A stretch of 64,000 nucleotides of DNA. It comes from Exiguobacterium sp. SL-9. GTDB lineage: Bacteria; Bacillota; Bacilli; Exiguobacteriales; Exiguobacteriaceae. Under the pieces are notes generated by a model. That model ran no database searches and was not told the DNA's origin. It saw only the letters and a program-made list of their open reading frames with translations. The stretch is from positions 366,309 to 430,308 of the forward strand of contig NZ_SJUO01000003.1 in NCBI RefSeq assembly GCF_004336985.1, written 5' to 3'. Both the position numbers and the translations under genes were made by a program. The stretch's first letter is position 1; the number at the start of each line of letters is the position of its first letter. This document shows positions 31,980 through 39,698 of this stretch, in pieces.

Positions 31980-33420
31980 ATTACAACAGTTGTTCCAGGA
32001 AGACTATTTCTCCTCCCGCATCAAGGCGTACACGTTTGCCGGATTCGTCACCTCGGGGCCGTGGCTGATTGTCATCGTCACGATTGCGCTCATGCAGTGG
32101 CTGACGAGCTATCTCTCGATTGCCACACTCGAGGAGCGGACGACGTTCAATTTAATCGTCTCCTACAGCTTCATCTTTTCGCAAGTCGTACTCGGTGTGC
32201 AGCAGCTCGTCGTCACACGCTACTTGGCGGACTGTTTTTATGAGAAGCGCTATGAGGACATCTTTCCGGTCTATATCGGAATGATGAAGACGACGGTCGC
32301 CATCGCCTCCGTCTTATTCGCCCTCTTTTTATCGTTCTCCGAGCTCCCGGCATTATTGAACGCGTTAGCCTTCGTCTTGTTCATGACCGTCAATTTGATT
32401 TGGGTCCACTTCCTCTTTTTGAGTGCGGCCAAGTTCTATCAGGCGGTGGCGTATAGCTTTGTGGCGGGCGGGGCCGTCGCGGTCGTCGCCATCCTCATGA
32501 CCGATCAGTGGTTGATGCCGTATGTGACGACGTCCGATATGAAGAGTTTTGCGTTGACCGCGAGTATGACGCTCGGTCTGATCGTCACGTTGTTCGGCTT
32601 GTTCATGTCGATGCTCTTGACGTTCCCGAATCGAAGCACAGTGGGGCAGTTCTCGTTTTATCGCTACTTCGACCGCTATCCGGCCCTCTTTTGGACGAGC
32701 TTTCTGTACAACATCGGGATTTGGGTCGGGACGTGGATCATTTGGTTCTCCGAAGGGGGGAGTGTCCATCTCGACACGTTCCGCTATCATCCGATTTATG
32801 ATACGGCCATCTTCTTGTCCTACTTGACGATTATCCCGACGATGACGATTTTCGTCGTCTCCGTCGAGACCCGGTTCTATGAGCGGTATCGCGTGTTTTA
32901 CGGCTACGTGAACGAAGGGGGGACGTATCAACAGATTCAACGCGCGAAGGCGGCGATGCTGCTCGTTTTACGACAAGAGCTTCAACGTCTCTTCCGAAAC
33001 CAAGGTCTCGTCTCGCTCCTCTTCATCATGTTTGCCGGAGTGTTATTTCCACTTCTCGGGCTATCACCTGAGATTCGGAACGTCTTTCAAATGACGACCA
33101 TTGGCGCGTTCTCGAACGCGATGGTGCTTGTCCTCACGCTCGTGTTGCTGTATTTTGAGGACCATCGTGGGGCGGCGTATACCTCGGCCCTGTTCATCAC
33201 GCTCAATGCCGGACTGACTGTGTTATTATTGCCGCTTGGCCCAGATAGTTATGGACTTAGCTTTGCCATCGGCTGTACGATCGCCTTCGCATTCTCATTG
33301 ATCCGGTTAATCCGATACGTGTCTGAAATTGACTATCATACGTTCAGTCGCAGCGAACGATCGCCACGGACGGACACGTTCCGCCGCGTCGGGGAATGGC
33401 TCAATGACCGTTCGGCATAA
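31960..33420 (+). CDS. pelG: PelG-type polysaccharide exporter
   Basis: A 486-residue MOP-superfamily membrane protein with about 12 segments. It opens GIGFKLQQLFQEDYFSSRIK followed by AYTFAGFVTSGPWL, typical of PelG, the transporter that carries the polymer across the inner membrane. The start is ATG at 31960, preceded by GAAAGGAG and lying 20 bases inside pelF; the longer frame from 31813 is in the pelF shadow. It is the last gene of the operon, with a strong terminator. PelB and PelC (outer-membrane parts) are absent, as expected in a Gram-positive cell. Confidence 0.93.
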   Translation: MAGIGFKLQQLFQEDYFSSRIKAYTFAGFVTSGPWLIVIVTIALMQWLTSYLSIATLEERTTFNLIVSYSFIFSQVVLGVQQLVVTRYLADCFYEKRYEDIFPVYIGMMKTTVAIASVLFALFLSFSELPALLNALAFVLFMTVNLIWVHFLFLSAAKFYQAVAYSFVAGGAVAVVAILMTDQWLMPYVTTSDMKSFALTASMTLGLIVTLFGLFMSMLLTFPNRSTVGQFSFYRYFDRYPALFWTSFLYNIGIWVGTWIIWFSEGGSVHLDTFRYHPIYDTAIFLSYLTIIPTMTIFVVSVETRFYERYRVFYGYVNEGGTYQQIQRAKAAMLLVLRQELQRLFRNQGLVSLLFIMFAGVLFPLLGLSPEIRNVFQMTTIGAFSNAMVLVLTLVLLYFEDHRGAAYTSALFITLNAGLTVLLLPLGPDSYGLSFAIGCTIAFAFSLIRLIRYVSEIDYHTFSRSERSPRTDTFRRVGEWLNDRSA

Positions 33421-33432
33421 TTGCTTCAAAAC

Positions 33433-33475
33433 AACCAGCCGTCTTCTCGAAAGTGAGAGGACGGCTGGTTTTTTT
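33433..33475 (+). terminator. Intrinsic terminator of the pel operon
   Basis: AACCAGCCGTC and GACGGCTGGTT with an inner TTCTC/GAGAG pairing and a run of seven T's, 13 bases after the pelG stop. Confidence 0.95.
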
Positions 33476-33526
33476 ATGACGATTGGATGAGTGCTTGAAG
33501 GATAAATGACCGCGGTCACCCGTCTA

Positions 33527-34513
33527 TTACTGTGTCGTCTTCGTCACTTTGAAACTGCGAATGTAAAACTCTTCGAATCGCGTACTGTCTTCTAATAACG
33601 TGCGTGCGGTCATCGACAGACGGCGCGTCGGAAAACCGTTTGACCGACTTGGCGTGACGAAATAATCATCGAGATAATCGGCTAATGTGGAGCGGACGAA
33701 TTCGCGCAACAGCGTGTCGTCCTCTTCAATCCATTGCTCCGGAGGGCCATCGAGATTGTCACGCGTGAGCAAGATGCGCGACCCGTCCCGGATGAACGGA
33801 TTGAAACTGAGCCGTCGTGTCTCGGGTCCTTCAAACGCGTGGAAAACATGTGTGATCCCAGACGAGGTGACCTCACCGATGACATAGCCGGTCGACCACG
33901 CCTTGCCGCATCCGTCCCAAACGGAGAAGATGTGACCAGGATAGACGAGGTCGGCACCGCCACGACGAATCACTTCATAACGATGATGATGACCGAGGGC
34001 GTAATAGCTGAATCCGAGCCGGTCGACCACGGATGCGGGGAACCGTTTCCGGTCACCGTGACTAAGGAAGATGTTTGGATACGAATCAGCTCGTACTGGC
34101 GTTCTGGCGATCTTTTCTTTCAAACCGGTCTGATTCGTCTCGCAACTGAGTCCGTATATGCCGGCACCAAGTGTTGGGTCGAAGATATAACCAGGGTGAA
34201 GGAACACATGAACATGCTCAATCTGACTCCAACAAGCCTGGTAGGCAAGACGGTCGACGTCATGGTCTCCGAAGACGAGGTAGACGGTCGCACCGAGCGT
34301 GGTCCACGTCTGCAAATACGGGATGAAATCTTTCGGGTCGCTCACTTCGATATCCCCAGCGATGAGCACCGCCTTGATGTTGTCATGACGAATGACCTCG
34401 GTGAGTTGAGCGAGCTTTTCGGCTTGGATAGCAAAACTTGTTCGTTCGGCCGTGATGGCGTTCCCGGTATGTCTCGCGTGATGCAAATCCGCGATATGGA
34501 TAAAGCGTGTCAT
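33527..34513 (-). CDS. Metallophosphoesterase (SbcD/YhaO-like)
   Basis: A 328-residue calcineurin-type phosphoesterase. Metal motifs in order: DLH (IHIADLHHARH, residue 9), AGDIE, FGDHD, LSHGD and GHHHRYE. The third is GDHD instead of the usual GNHD/E, replacing the metal-binding asparagine by aspartate. The layout is that of the nuclease subunit SbcD or YhaO, but there is no SbcC or YhaN partner gene next to it, so the substrate is uncertain. It is monocistronic, converges on the pel operon, and is divergent from the flavoprotein gene. Confidence 0.82.
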   Translation of the reverse strand: MTRFIHIADLHHARHTGNAITAERTSFAIQAEKLAQLTEVIRHDNIKAVLIAGDIEVSDPKDFIPYLQTWTTLGATVYLVFGDHDVDRLAYQACWSQIEHVHVFLHPGYIFDPTLGAGIYGLSCETNQTGLKEKIARTPVRADSYPNIFLSHGDRKRFPASVVDRLGFSYYALGHHHRYEVIRRGGADLVYPGHIFSVWDGCGKAWSTGYVIGEVTSSGITHVFHAFEGPETRRLSFNPFIRDGSRILLTRDNLDGPPEQWIEEDDTLLREFVRSTLADYLDDYFVTPSRSNGFPTRRLSMTARTLLEDSTRFEEFYIRSFKVTKTTQ

Positions 34514-34631
34514 GGATGAGCCTCCTTGAACTCGAGTATCCTAATTTTCCCATGAAGCAATAGACATGTCGATGAGATTAATCTTTCCGCGTGACGGGAA
34601 CATCTAACTGTCTATATGAAGGAGGGATTCG

Positions 34632-35246
34632 ATGAGAGCGTTATTCTTGAACTGTTCATTGAAAGGCGGGGACACGACCTCGCATACGGAAGGATTGATG
34701 AAGGACATCATCCCACACTTTGATCAGCTCGGGGTCGACTCGGAGATTGTCCGTGTCGTCGACTACAACGTCGCGTTCGGCGTGACCGAGGACGAAGGGG
34801 ACGGGGATGCGTGGCCGCAGATTTTTGAGAAGGTGAAGGCGGCCGACATCCTCATCATCGGGACACCGCTTTGGCTAGGCGAGAAGAGCAGCGTGGCCAC
34901 GCAAGTCATCGAGCGGCTTTATGGGGGAAGCGCCTTGACGAACGACAAAGGCCAGGCCATCTATTACAACAAAGTCGGCGGTGTCGTCGTGACGGGGAAT
35001 GAGGACGGAGCCAAACACGCCTGTGCTTCGATCTTATACGGACTTTCCCACATCGGCTTCACCGTTCCGCCGAACGTCGACGCGTATTGGGTCGGTGAGG
35101 CCGGACCGGGCGACTCGTATATCGATGCCGGCCGCGATAATGCCTTCACGAAAAAGAACGGGCGCGTCATGGCGTATAACTTGTACCATTTCGCGAACAT
35201 GTTGAAGCAGACGCCGATCCCGGCTGAAGGCAACGTGATGGAGTGA
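34632..35246 (+). CDS. Flavodoxin-fold NAD(P)H-dependent FMN reductase
   Basis: A 204-residue flavoprotein: MRALFLNCSLKGGDTTSHTE gives the first strand and FMN phosphate loop, then ADILIIGTPLWLGEKSSVAT and KVGGVVVTGNEDGAKHACAS, which contact FMN. The family (WrbA/NADPH-FMN reductase-like) reduces flavin, quinones or azo compounds. GGAGG lies 8 bases before the ATG. It stands alone, with a long terminator. The physiological substrate is unknown. Confidence 0.9.
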   Translation: MRALFLNCSLKGGDTTSHTEGLMKDIIPHFDQLGVDSEIVRVVDYNVAFGVTEDEGDGDAWPQIFEKVKAADILIIGTPLWLGEKSSVATQVIERLYGGSALTNDKGQAIYYNKVGGVVVTGNEDGAKHACASILYGLSHIGFTVPPNVDAYWVGEAGPGDSYIDAGRDNAFTKKNGRVMAYNLYHFANMLKQTPIPAEGNVME

Positions 35247-35262
35247 AGTCTACGCACCAATC

Positions 35263-35307
35263 ACATCAAAAAAAGTGACGGGAGAAACCGTCACTTTTTT
35301 TGATGTT
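35263..35307. terminator. Long bidirectional terminator
   Basis: ACATCAAAAAAAGTGACGG and CCGTCACTTTTTTTGATGT are perfect 19-base complements around GAGAAA. The A and T runs inside the stem let it work for the flavoprotein gene and for the convergent gene ending at 35307. Confidence 0.93.
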
Positions 35308-35840
35308 TATTCGTCGAAGAACGGGCTAACGTCGCCTGGATATGAAGGTTCTCCGTACAGTTTGATTCGTGCTTCCATCCAATTTTTCTGTTGAATCATG
35401 TACTCGATGATGTGCTCGACAAAGTGCTCGTTGATTAAGCAAGGCTCGAACTCGAGGACACTTTCCTGACAAAGCGGTACGACCGCCAATAAGCCAGGCG
35501 GAAACCAGGCTGTTTTCAAACGGATTCCTTGATCTAGGACTTGAACGACAAAATGAGCCTCGTCTACTTCTTGCTGGTACATCATTTTAAACGAGATGGC
35601 TTCACCATCCGGGAACGTACGCGTTAATTTGAGTATGGTCATTGGTCCATAGAGCATCGTATCTCCTTCGAATTGGAAGCGAGGGTCTTGTTCGCTGATG
35701 CGGAGCGCTTGATCGGCGATTCGATTGAACGTGTAATCGACATCTCGCCAATCGTTCGTCTGCTTGCGAAAAATAGTCTCTCTTGTGGCTTTGTGCAGGT
35801 TTTTCGAGACGCTTACCGGATACTCACGAAGTTTCAACAT
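35307..35840 (-). CDS. Hypothetical protein, unknown family
   Basis: A 177-residue soluble protein. A DWRDVDYTFNRIADQALRIS helix is followed by a beta-rich middle (FQFEGDTMLYGPMTILKLTR, EAHFVVQVLDQGIRLKTAWF) and an acidic C-terminus. No family is recognised; the beta-rich middle could be a lipid- or ligand-binding sheet, not claimed. AAGGAGTGG before the ATG at 35840 sets the start (a longer frame to 35957 has none). It is alone between two terminators. Confidence 0.65.
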   Translation of the reverse strand: MLKLREYPVSVSKNLHKATRETIFRKQTNDWRDVDYTFNRIADQALRISEQDPRFQFEGDTMLYGPMTILKLTRTFPDGEAISFKMMYQQEVDEAHFVVQVLDQGIRLKTAWFPPGLLAVVPLCQESVLEFEPCLINEHFVEHIIEYMIQQKNWMEARIKLYGEPSYPGDVSPFFDE

Positions 35841-36031
35841 GTTTTCCACTCCTTGTTTATCACAAGATATTGTGCTCCTTTCATCATAAGCTAACCTTAC
35901 GGGATAGAATTTTACAGATTCTAGTATATTTAAGAAGCTAATCGATGCGCGTTCCATTCGTAGTCACGTTTTATGTAAAACGTAAAAAAAGAGAGAATTG
36001 TCACGCTAGCAAATATTATGCAAAAAACAGA

Positions 36032-36063
36032 AAGATATCAGTCGAATAGTTGACTGATATCTT
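36032..36063. repeat. Perfect 12-bp inverted repeat
   Basis: AAGATATCAGTC and GACTGATATCTT around an 8-base spacer. On the minus strand it is followed by TTCTGTTTTTTG, so it may be a second terminator after gnd; it could instead be an operator. Confidence 0.7.
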
Positions 36064-36074
36064 AGTGCACAATA

Positions 36075-36096
36075 AAAGACGCTCTTAGGCGTCTTT
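36075..36096 (-). terminator. Probable terminator of the second gnd gene
   Basis: AAAGACGC-CTAAGA-GCGTCTTT on the minus strand with TTATTG beyond; about 45 bases after the gnd stop. Confidence 0.7.
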
Positions 36097-36139
36097 AAAA
36101 GATTCTCAAAAATTCGGGAGGATTGTTAGTGGGCTTTGA

Positions 36140-37021
36140 TCATTTCTTCTCCACCGCATGCCCGCCGAACTCATTCCGGAGCGCGGCGACGACTTTCCCG
36201 GAGAACGTGTCTTCTTCGAGCGAGCGTTGCCGCATCATGAGCGACATCGCGATGACTGGAGCCGGCACGCCGTATTCGAGCGCCGTCTCGACCGTCCATT
36301 TGCCTTCACCCGACGCGTGCATGACTCCTTTGATTTCGTCGAGTTTCGCATCCTTATGGAACGCGCTCTCGGTCAACTCCATCAGCCAAGAGCGGACGAC
36401 CGAGCCGTGGTTCCAGACACGGGCGACTTGCTCGTGATCATAGTCGAACGGGCTCTTCTCAAGAATCTCGAACCCTTCGGCGATTGCCTGCATCATGCCG
36501 TATTCGATGCCGTTATGGATCATCTTCAAGAAATGGCCACTGCCACTCGGACCGGCGTATAAATAGCCGTTGTCCGTCGACACGTCGTGGAACAACTCCT
36601 CGATTTTGCCGAACGCCTCCAAATCCCCACCTATCATCGTACAGGCGCCGTGACGCGCCCCTTCCATACCGCCACTCGTCCCGACGTCAAAGAAGTAGAT
36701 GAGTTTGTCTTTGAAGTGCTCGGCCCGTCGCATCGATTCTTTATAATTCGAGTTGCCGCCATCGATGACGATATCCCCCGGTGACAAGAGTGCATGTAGG
36801 TCGTTCAAAACGTGCTCCGTCACGTCGCCCGCCGGCACCATCACCCAGAAGACGCGTGGGGCTTTGAGTCCTTCGACGACTTCTTTGAGAGATTGCTTCG
36901 TCTCGAACTGGCTCGTCGACACGTTGCCCGGGTCGTAGCCGAGGACACGGTGGCCACTGTCCGTCAGATTGAGCGCCAAGTTCAACCCCATCTTTCCAAG
37001 TCCGATCATCCCTAATTCCAT
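36140..37021 (-). CDS. 6-phosphogluconate dehydrogenase, short form, second copy
   Basis: A 293-residue paralogue of the enzyme at 16892-17773, alignable without gaps. Motifs are the same: GLGKMG (7-12), VIDGGNSNYK, FFDVGTSGG and GHFLKMIHNGIEYGMMQA. The first 120 residues differ a good deal; from about residue 150 on the two are nearly identical in protein though not in codons. Here it stands alone, outside any gluconate operon, so this may be the constitutive pentose-phosphate copy while the other serves gluconate. Both end GGHAVxKK. Confidence 0.93.
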   Translation of the reverse strand: MELGMIGLGKMGLNLALNLTDSGHRVLGYDPGNVSTSQFETKQSLKEVVEGLKAPRVFWVMVPAGDVTEHVLNDLHALLSPGDIVIDGGNSNYKESMRRAEHFKDKLIYFFDVGTSGGMEGARHGACTMIGGDLEAFGKIEELFHDVSTDNGYLYAGPSGSGHFLKMIHNGIEYGMMQAIAEGFEILEKSPFDYDHEQVARVWNHGSVVRSWLMELTESAFHKDAKLDEIKGVMHASGEGKWTVETALEYGVPAPVIAMSLMMRQRSLEEDTFSGKVVAALRNEFGGHAVEKK

Positions 37022-37082
37022 ATCGGTTCACCCCGTTCGTTGATTTGGTTTCCTTATAAGGGTTACCCGAAATGGATGGAAT

Positions 37083-37295
37083 TCAAAAGAGCGGCTTCAC
37101 TTCATCGATGCGGTAGGCGAGGATCGATCCGACCTTCACTTTCTTGCCCTCACTTAATTCGACGTAGTCATTGAGCGGGCTCGCCTCGTTTAACGTTCTC
37201 TCGAACGTGAACGCAGCTTCATGGATGGATTCTCCATACACCGTAAACACACAAGGTTCTTCTTTCTCTAAAAAACAAGTGACGATGTAGCGCAT
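37083..37295 (-). CDS. Small hypothetical protein
   Basis: A 70-residue protein, MRYIVTCFLEKEEPCVFTVY to a terminal YRIDEVKPLF, probably a small alpha/beta fold. The start at 37295 has GGAAAGGGG 8 bases upstream; six more codons are in frame. Not recognised. It is upstream of gnd on the same strand with a 61-base gap, so it may be cotranscribed with it. Confidence 0.6.
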   Translation of the reverse strand: MRYIVTCFLEKEEPCVFTVYGESIHEAAFTFERTLNEASPLNDYVELSEGKKVKVGSILAYRIDEVKPLF

Positions 37296-37727
37296 CTGAC
37301 GACCCCTTTCCAACCAATTAATGGATTTATATGTGTAATTAATTATGGATAAACCAATTATTACAAAAATTCATGCCTTTGTCTCATGAGGCGTTTAAAT
37401 ATAAGGAAACATACCTATGAAACAGCGGATTCGACAAAAAATTGACATGATTTCGGATGTATGATGATTGAGAAATAGGTCTTTATACGTACCAGTCGGT
37501 CATGGTCATGGTTGAATCTGTTGAATGTGAAGAAGTCACAAAAAATAATACCGAGAAAACACTCAATGATTCGTCAGAAAAGACCGATAAGTAACAACGA
37601 ATGTACGTGTACCAATTTGTTGCATCAATTTCCCTTTTTTTATAAAAATAACGGTATAAAAGACAGTTACATGCTAAAATAAAAATTGGTATTTTTCATA
37701 AAAATGGTTTACGAAAGGTGTTAAGTC
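37296..37727. other. 432-base AT-rich intergenic region before the first LCP gene
   Basis: No gene is seen. It should contain the promoter of the LCP gene at 37728. TTGACA stands at 37442-37447 without a good -10 at the right distance, and TGCTAAAAT near 37672-37680 looks like an extended -10. The region before 37370 is a cluster of AATTA-rich near-repeats. No structured RNA can be shown by eye. Confidence 0.5.
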
Positions 37728-38678
37728 ATGGAAGAGCAGAAGAAGCGAGTGAAAAAACGTCGGAAAAAGAGTTCCCCAGCGAAACGGATCGTAAAAATTG
37801 CGGGACTCGTCGTAGGGTTGTTCCTGCTCATCGGAGCCGGTGCAGCTGCCTATCTATATAATCAAGTCGATTCGACTGTCGAGCGATTGAACGAGTCGAC
37901 AGGCCTCAGCCCGGAGCGCATGCAACCGGAGACAATCAATGACAAAAAACCGATTTCGGTTCTTCTTCTCGGTGTCGACCGTCGTGCCGACGAGCAAGGT
38001 CGCAGCGACTCGATTATCGTCATGACGCTCAACCCGAACACGGATCAAAGCGCGATGCTCAGCATCCCGCGTGATACGAAGACGGAGATTATCGGCAAAG
38101 GGACGTCGGATAAAATCAACCACGCTTACGCGTTCGGTGGGGCCGAGATGGCACTCGACACGGTCGAGAACTTGCTCGATATCCCGATCGACTACGTGGC
38201 CGAGGTGGATATGAAAGGCTTCCAAGACACGGTCGACTTGCTCGGTGGCGTCAACGTGACGAACAACTTGGCGTTCACGTCAGGGGAGCACACGTTCGAA
38301 CCGGGCGCGCTCTCACTAAATGGCTCGGAGGCGCTCGCTTACACGCGTATGCGTTATGATGACCCGAACGGGGACTTTGGTCGCCAAGAGCGCCAACGTG
38401 ACGTCATCACGGCGCTCGTCAACAAAGGCAAAGACGAGATTTCAATCTCGAAGTTCAACAACATGCTCGACGTGCTCGGCAATAACGCCAAGACAAACAT
38501 GACGTTCAAAGATATCCGGACGCTTTCGAGCAACTATATGGCCGCTTTCAAAAACCAGGACGTCCTTCGTCTTGAAGGGTCAGGCGGGAAAGCGAGCGAC
38601 GGCATCTATTACTGGAACCCAGACGCGACGTCACTCGAAGACGTGAAGTCGTATCTCGGACAATTGATGGAACAGTGA
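37728..38678 (+). CDS. LytR-CpsA-Psr (LCP) family wall-polymer ligase
   Basis: A 316-residue type II membrane protein with a lysine/arginine-rich cytoplasmic tail (residues 1-24), one membrane segment (about 25-47) and the extracellular LCP domain. Signatures: SVLLLGVDRRADEQGRSDSI, IPRDTKTEI, NHAYAFGGAEMALDTVENLL, and the arginine-rich ALAYTRMRYDDPNGDFGRQE. LCP enzymes transfer polymers such as teichoic acid or capsule from undecaprenyl carrier to peptidoglycan or proteins. A close homologue lies at 39699-40622. It is 6 kb from a capsule cluster whose product it could attach. Confidence 0.94.
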   Translation: MEEQKKRVKKRRKKSSPAKRIVKIAGLVVGLFLLIGAGAAAYLYNQVDSTVERLNESTGLSPERMQPETINDKKPISVLLLGVDRRADEQGRSDSIIVMTLNPNTDQSAMLSIPRDTKTEIIGKGTSDKINHAYAFGGAEMALDTVENLLDIPIDYVAEVDMKGFQDTVDLLGGVNVTNNLAFTSGEHTFEPGALSLNGSEALAYTRMRYDDPNGDFGRQERQRDVITALVNKGKDEISISKFNNMLDVLGNNAKTNMTFKDIRTLSSNYMAAFKNQDVLRLEGSGGKASDGIYYWNPDATSLEDVKSYLGQLMEQ

Positions 38679-38680
38679 CG

Positions 38681-38717
38681 ATTCGCCTCATCCAACAAGG
38701 ATGGGGCGATTTGTTTT
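38681..38717 (+). terminator. Terminator of the first LCP gene
   Basis: CGCCTCATCC-AACAA-GGATGGGGCG followed by ATTTGTTTT, 7 bases after the stop; a T-G wobble is in the stem. Confidence 0.78.
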
Positions 38718-38749
38718 ATGGCATAATGAGAAGAAAAGGAGTGACGCGT

Positions 38750-39595
38750 GTGCTCGATCGCCTGTTCCGTCTCGTCATCGACGTCCGCCATCGGTTCAAG
38801 GACCATCATATTAACGACTACAGCGCGACGCTCGCGTTCTTTTGGTTTCTCGCCATCTTCCCAACGTTCGTTCTTTTGTTTACTGTCATGGCGTGGCTTG
38901 GGATTGACGACGCCTTGTTGATCGAACAGATCGAGATTCTCATCCCGGGTTCGAGCGTGCGTGACATGCTGTCGATCGTCTATGACGTCAGTGGCAACAT
39001 TAACGCAGGCGTCGTCTCGGTCGGGGCCGTCATCGCCGTCTGGTCAGCGTCGAACGGGACGGCCCGCCTCGTCAAGCTGACCGTGTTCGCCTACGGCGAG
39101 ACGGAGGCCCGGAGCTATGTCGTCCGTCGTTTGATCGGTTTATTAACGCTCATCGCCTTCAGCATCGGTGCCGTCATCTTGATCGTGTTCCATATTTTCG
39201 GCCGCGAATTCGTCGAGCTCATGTACACATGGTTCCCACATCTTGAAGACTTCGACCGGCTGGCGACGCTCACCCGGTATACGGTATCGACCGTCATCCT
39301 GATTTTCGCCTTCTCGCTCTTCTATAAAATTGCCCCGCAACAACGCGTAACCTTCATCGAGACGCTTCCGGGCGCCGTCTTTGCCGTCATTTCCTGGCAG
39401 ATGCTGTCGACGGGCTACAGTGTCTACGTCGACCAGTTTTCGATGTTCGGCGAGACGTACGGGACGATCGGTGTCGTCATCTTGCTTCAGATTTGGCTCT
39501 ACTTGACGGCGGCGACGATGCTGCTTGGTGCCGAAATCAATGCGGCTTGGCCTGACCATATGCGACGCAGCCGTTATAAGACCCACTTTCCGTAA
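38750..39595 (+). CDS. YihY/BrkB-family membrane protein
   Basis: A 281-residue protein with about six membrane segments of the YihY (formerly RNase BN) family: INDYSATLAFFWFLAIFPTF, SASNGTARLVKLTVFAYGE, FSLFYKIAPQQ, GAVFAVISWQML and LLQIWLYLTAATMLLGAEIN. The biochemical role is unsettled; the old RNase assignment is wrong. GTG at 38750 is chosen because AAAAGGAG lies 8 bases before it; the longer frame to 38675 overlaps the LCP stop and its terminator. It lies between two LCP genes. Confidence 0.88.
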   Translation: MLDRLFRLVIDVRHRFKDHHINDYSATLAFFWFLAIFPTFVLLFTVMAWLGIDDALLIEQIEILIPGSSVRDMLSIVYDVSGNINAGVVSVGAVIAVWSASNGTARLVKLTVFAYGETEARSYVVRRLIGLLTLIAFSIGAVILIVFHIFGREFVELMYTWFPHLEDFDRLATLTRYTVSTVILIFAFSLFYKIAPQQRVTFIETLPGAVFAVISWQMLSTGYSVYVDQFSMFGETYGTIGVVILLQIWLYLTAATMLLGAEINAAWPDHMRRSRYKTHFP

Positions 39596-39612
39596 AAATC
39601 CAAAATAAATAG

Positions 39613-39640
39613 TTAGCATTTTTTTACAACGTGCTATAAT
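39613..39640 (+). promoter_or_regulatory. Promoter of the second LCP gene
   Basis: TTAGCA at 39613-39618 and TATAAT at 39635-39640, 16 bases apart, with a TGC before the -10 (extended). Transcription should begin near 39647, just before a GTG at 39648, which shows that the translation start is the later ATG at 39699. Confidence 0.78.
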
Positions 39641-39698
39641 ACAACACGTGAAGCGGGAATTATATCCATATCTAACGACGGTGAAAGCAGGTGCACAT

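Larger units (their letters stand above)
35841..36139. other. 299-base intergenic region with two hairpins
   Basis: No gene is seen. The left part (35841-36000) is AT-rich and should hold the promoter of the minus-strand hypothetical gene, which I cannot place. The right part holds two stem-loops (36032-36063 and 36075-36096) downstream of the second gnd gene. Confidence 0.6.

Noticed and set aside
33734..34519. 261-codon plus-strand frame opposite the metallophosphoesterase gene
   Set aside because: Antisense shadow of a gene with clear motifs; no ribosome site and no family resemblance.
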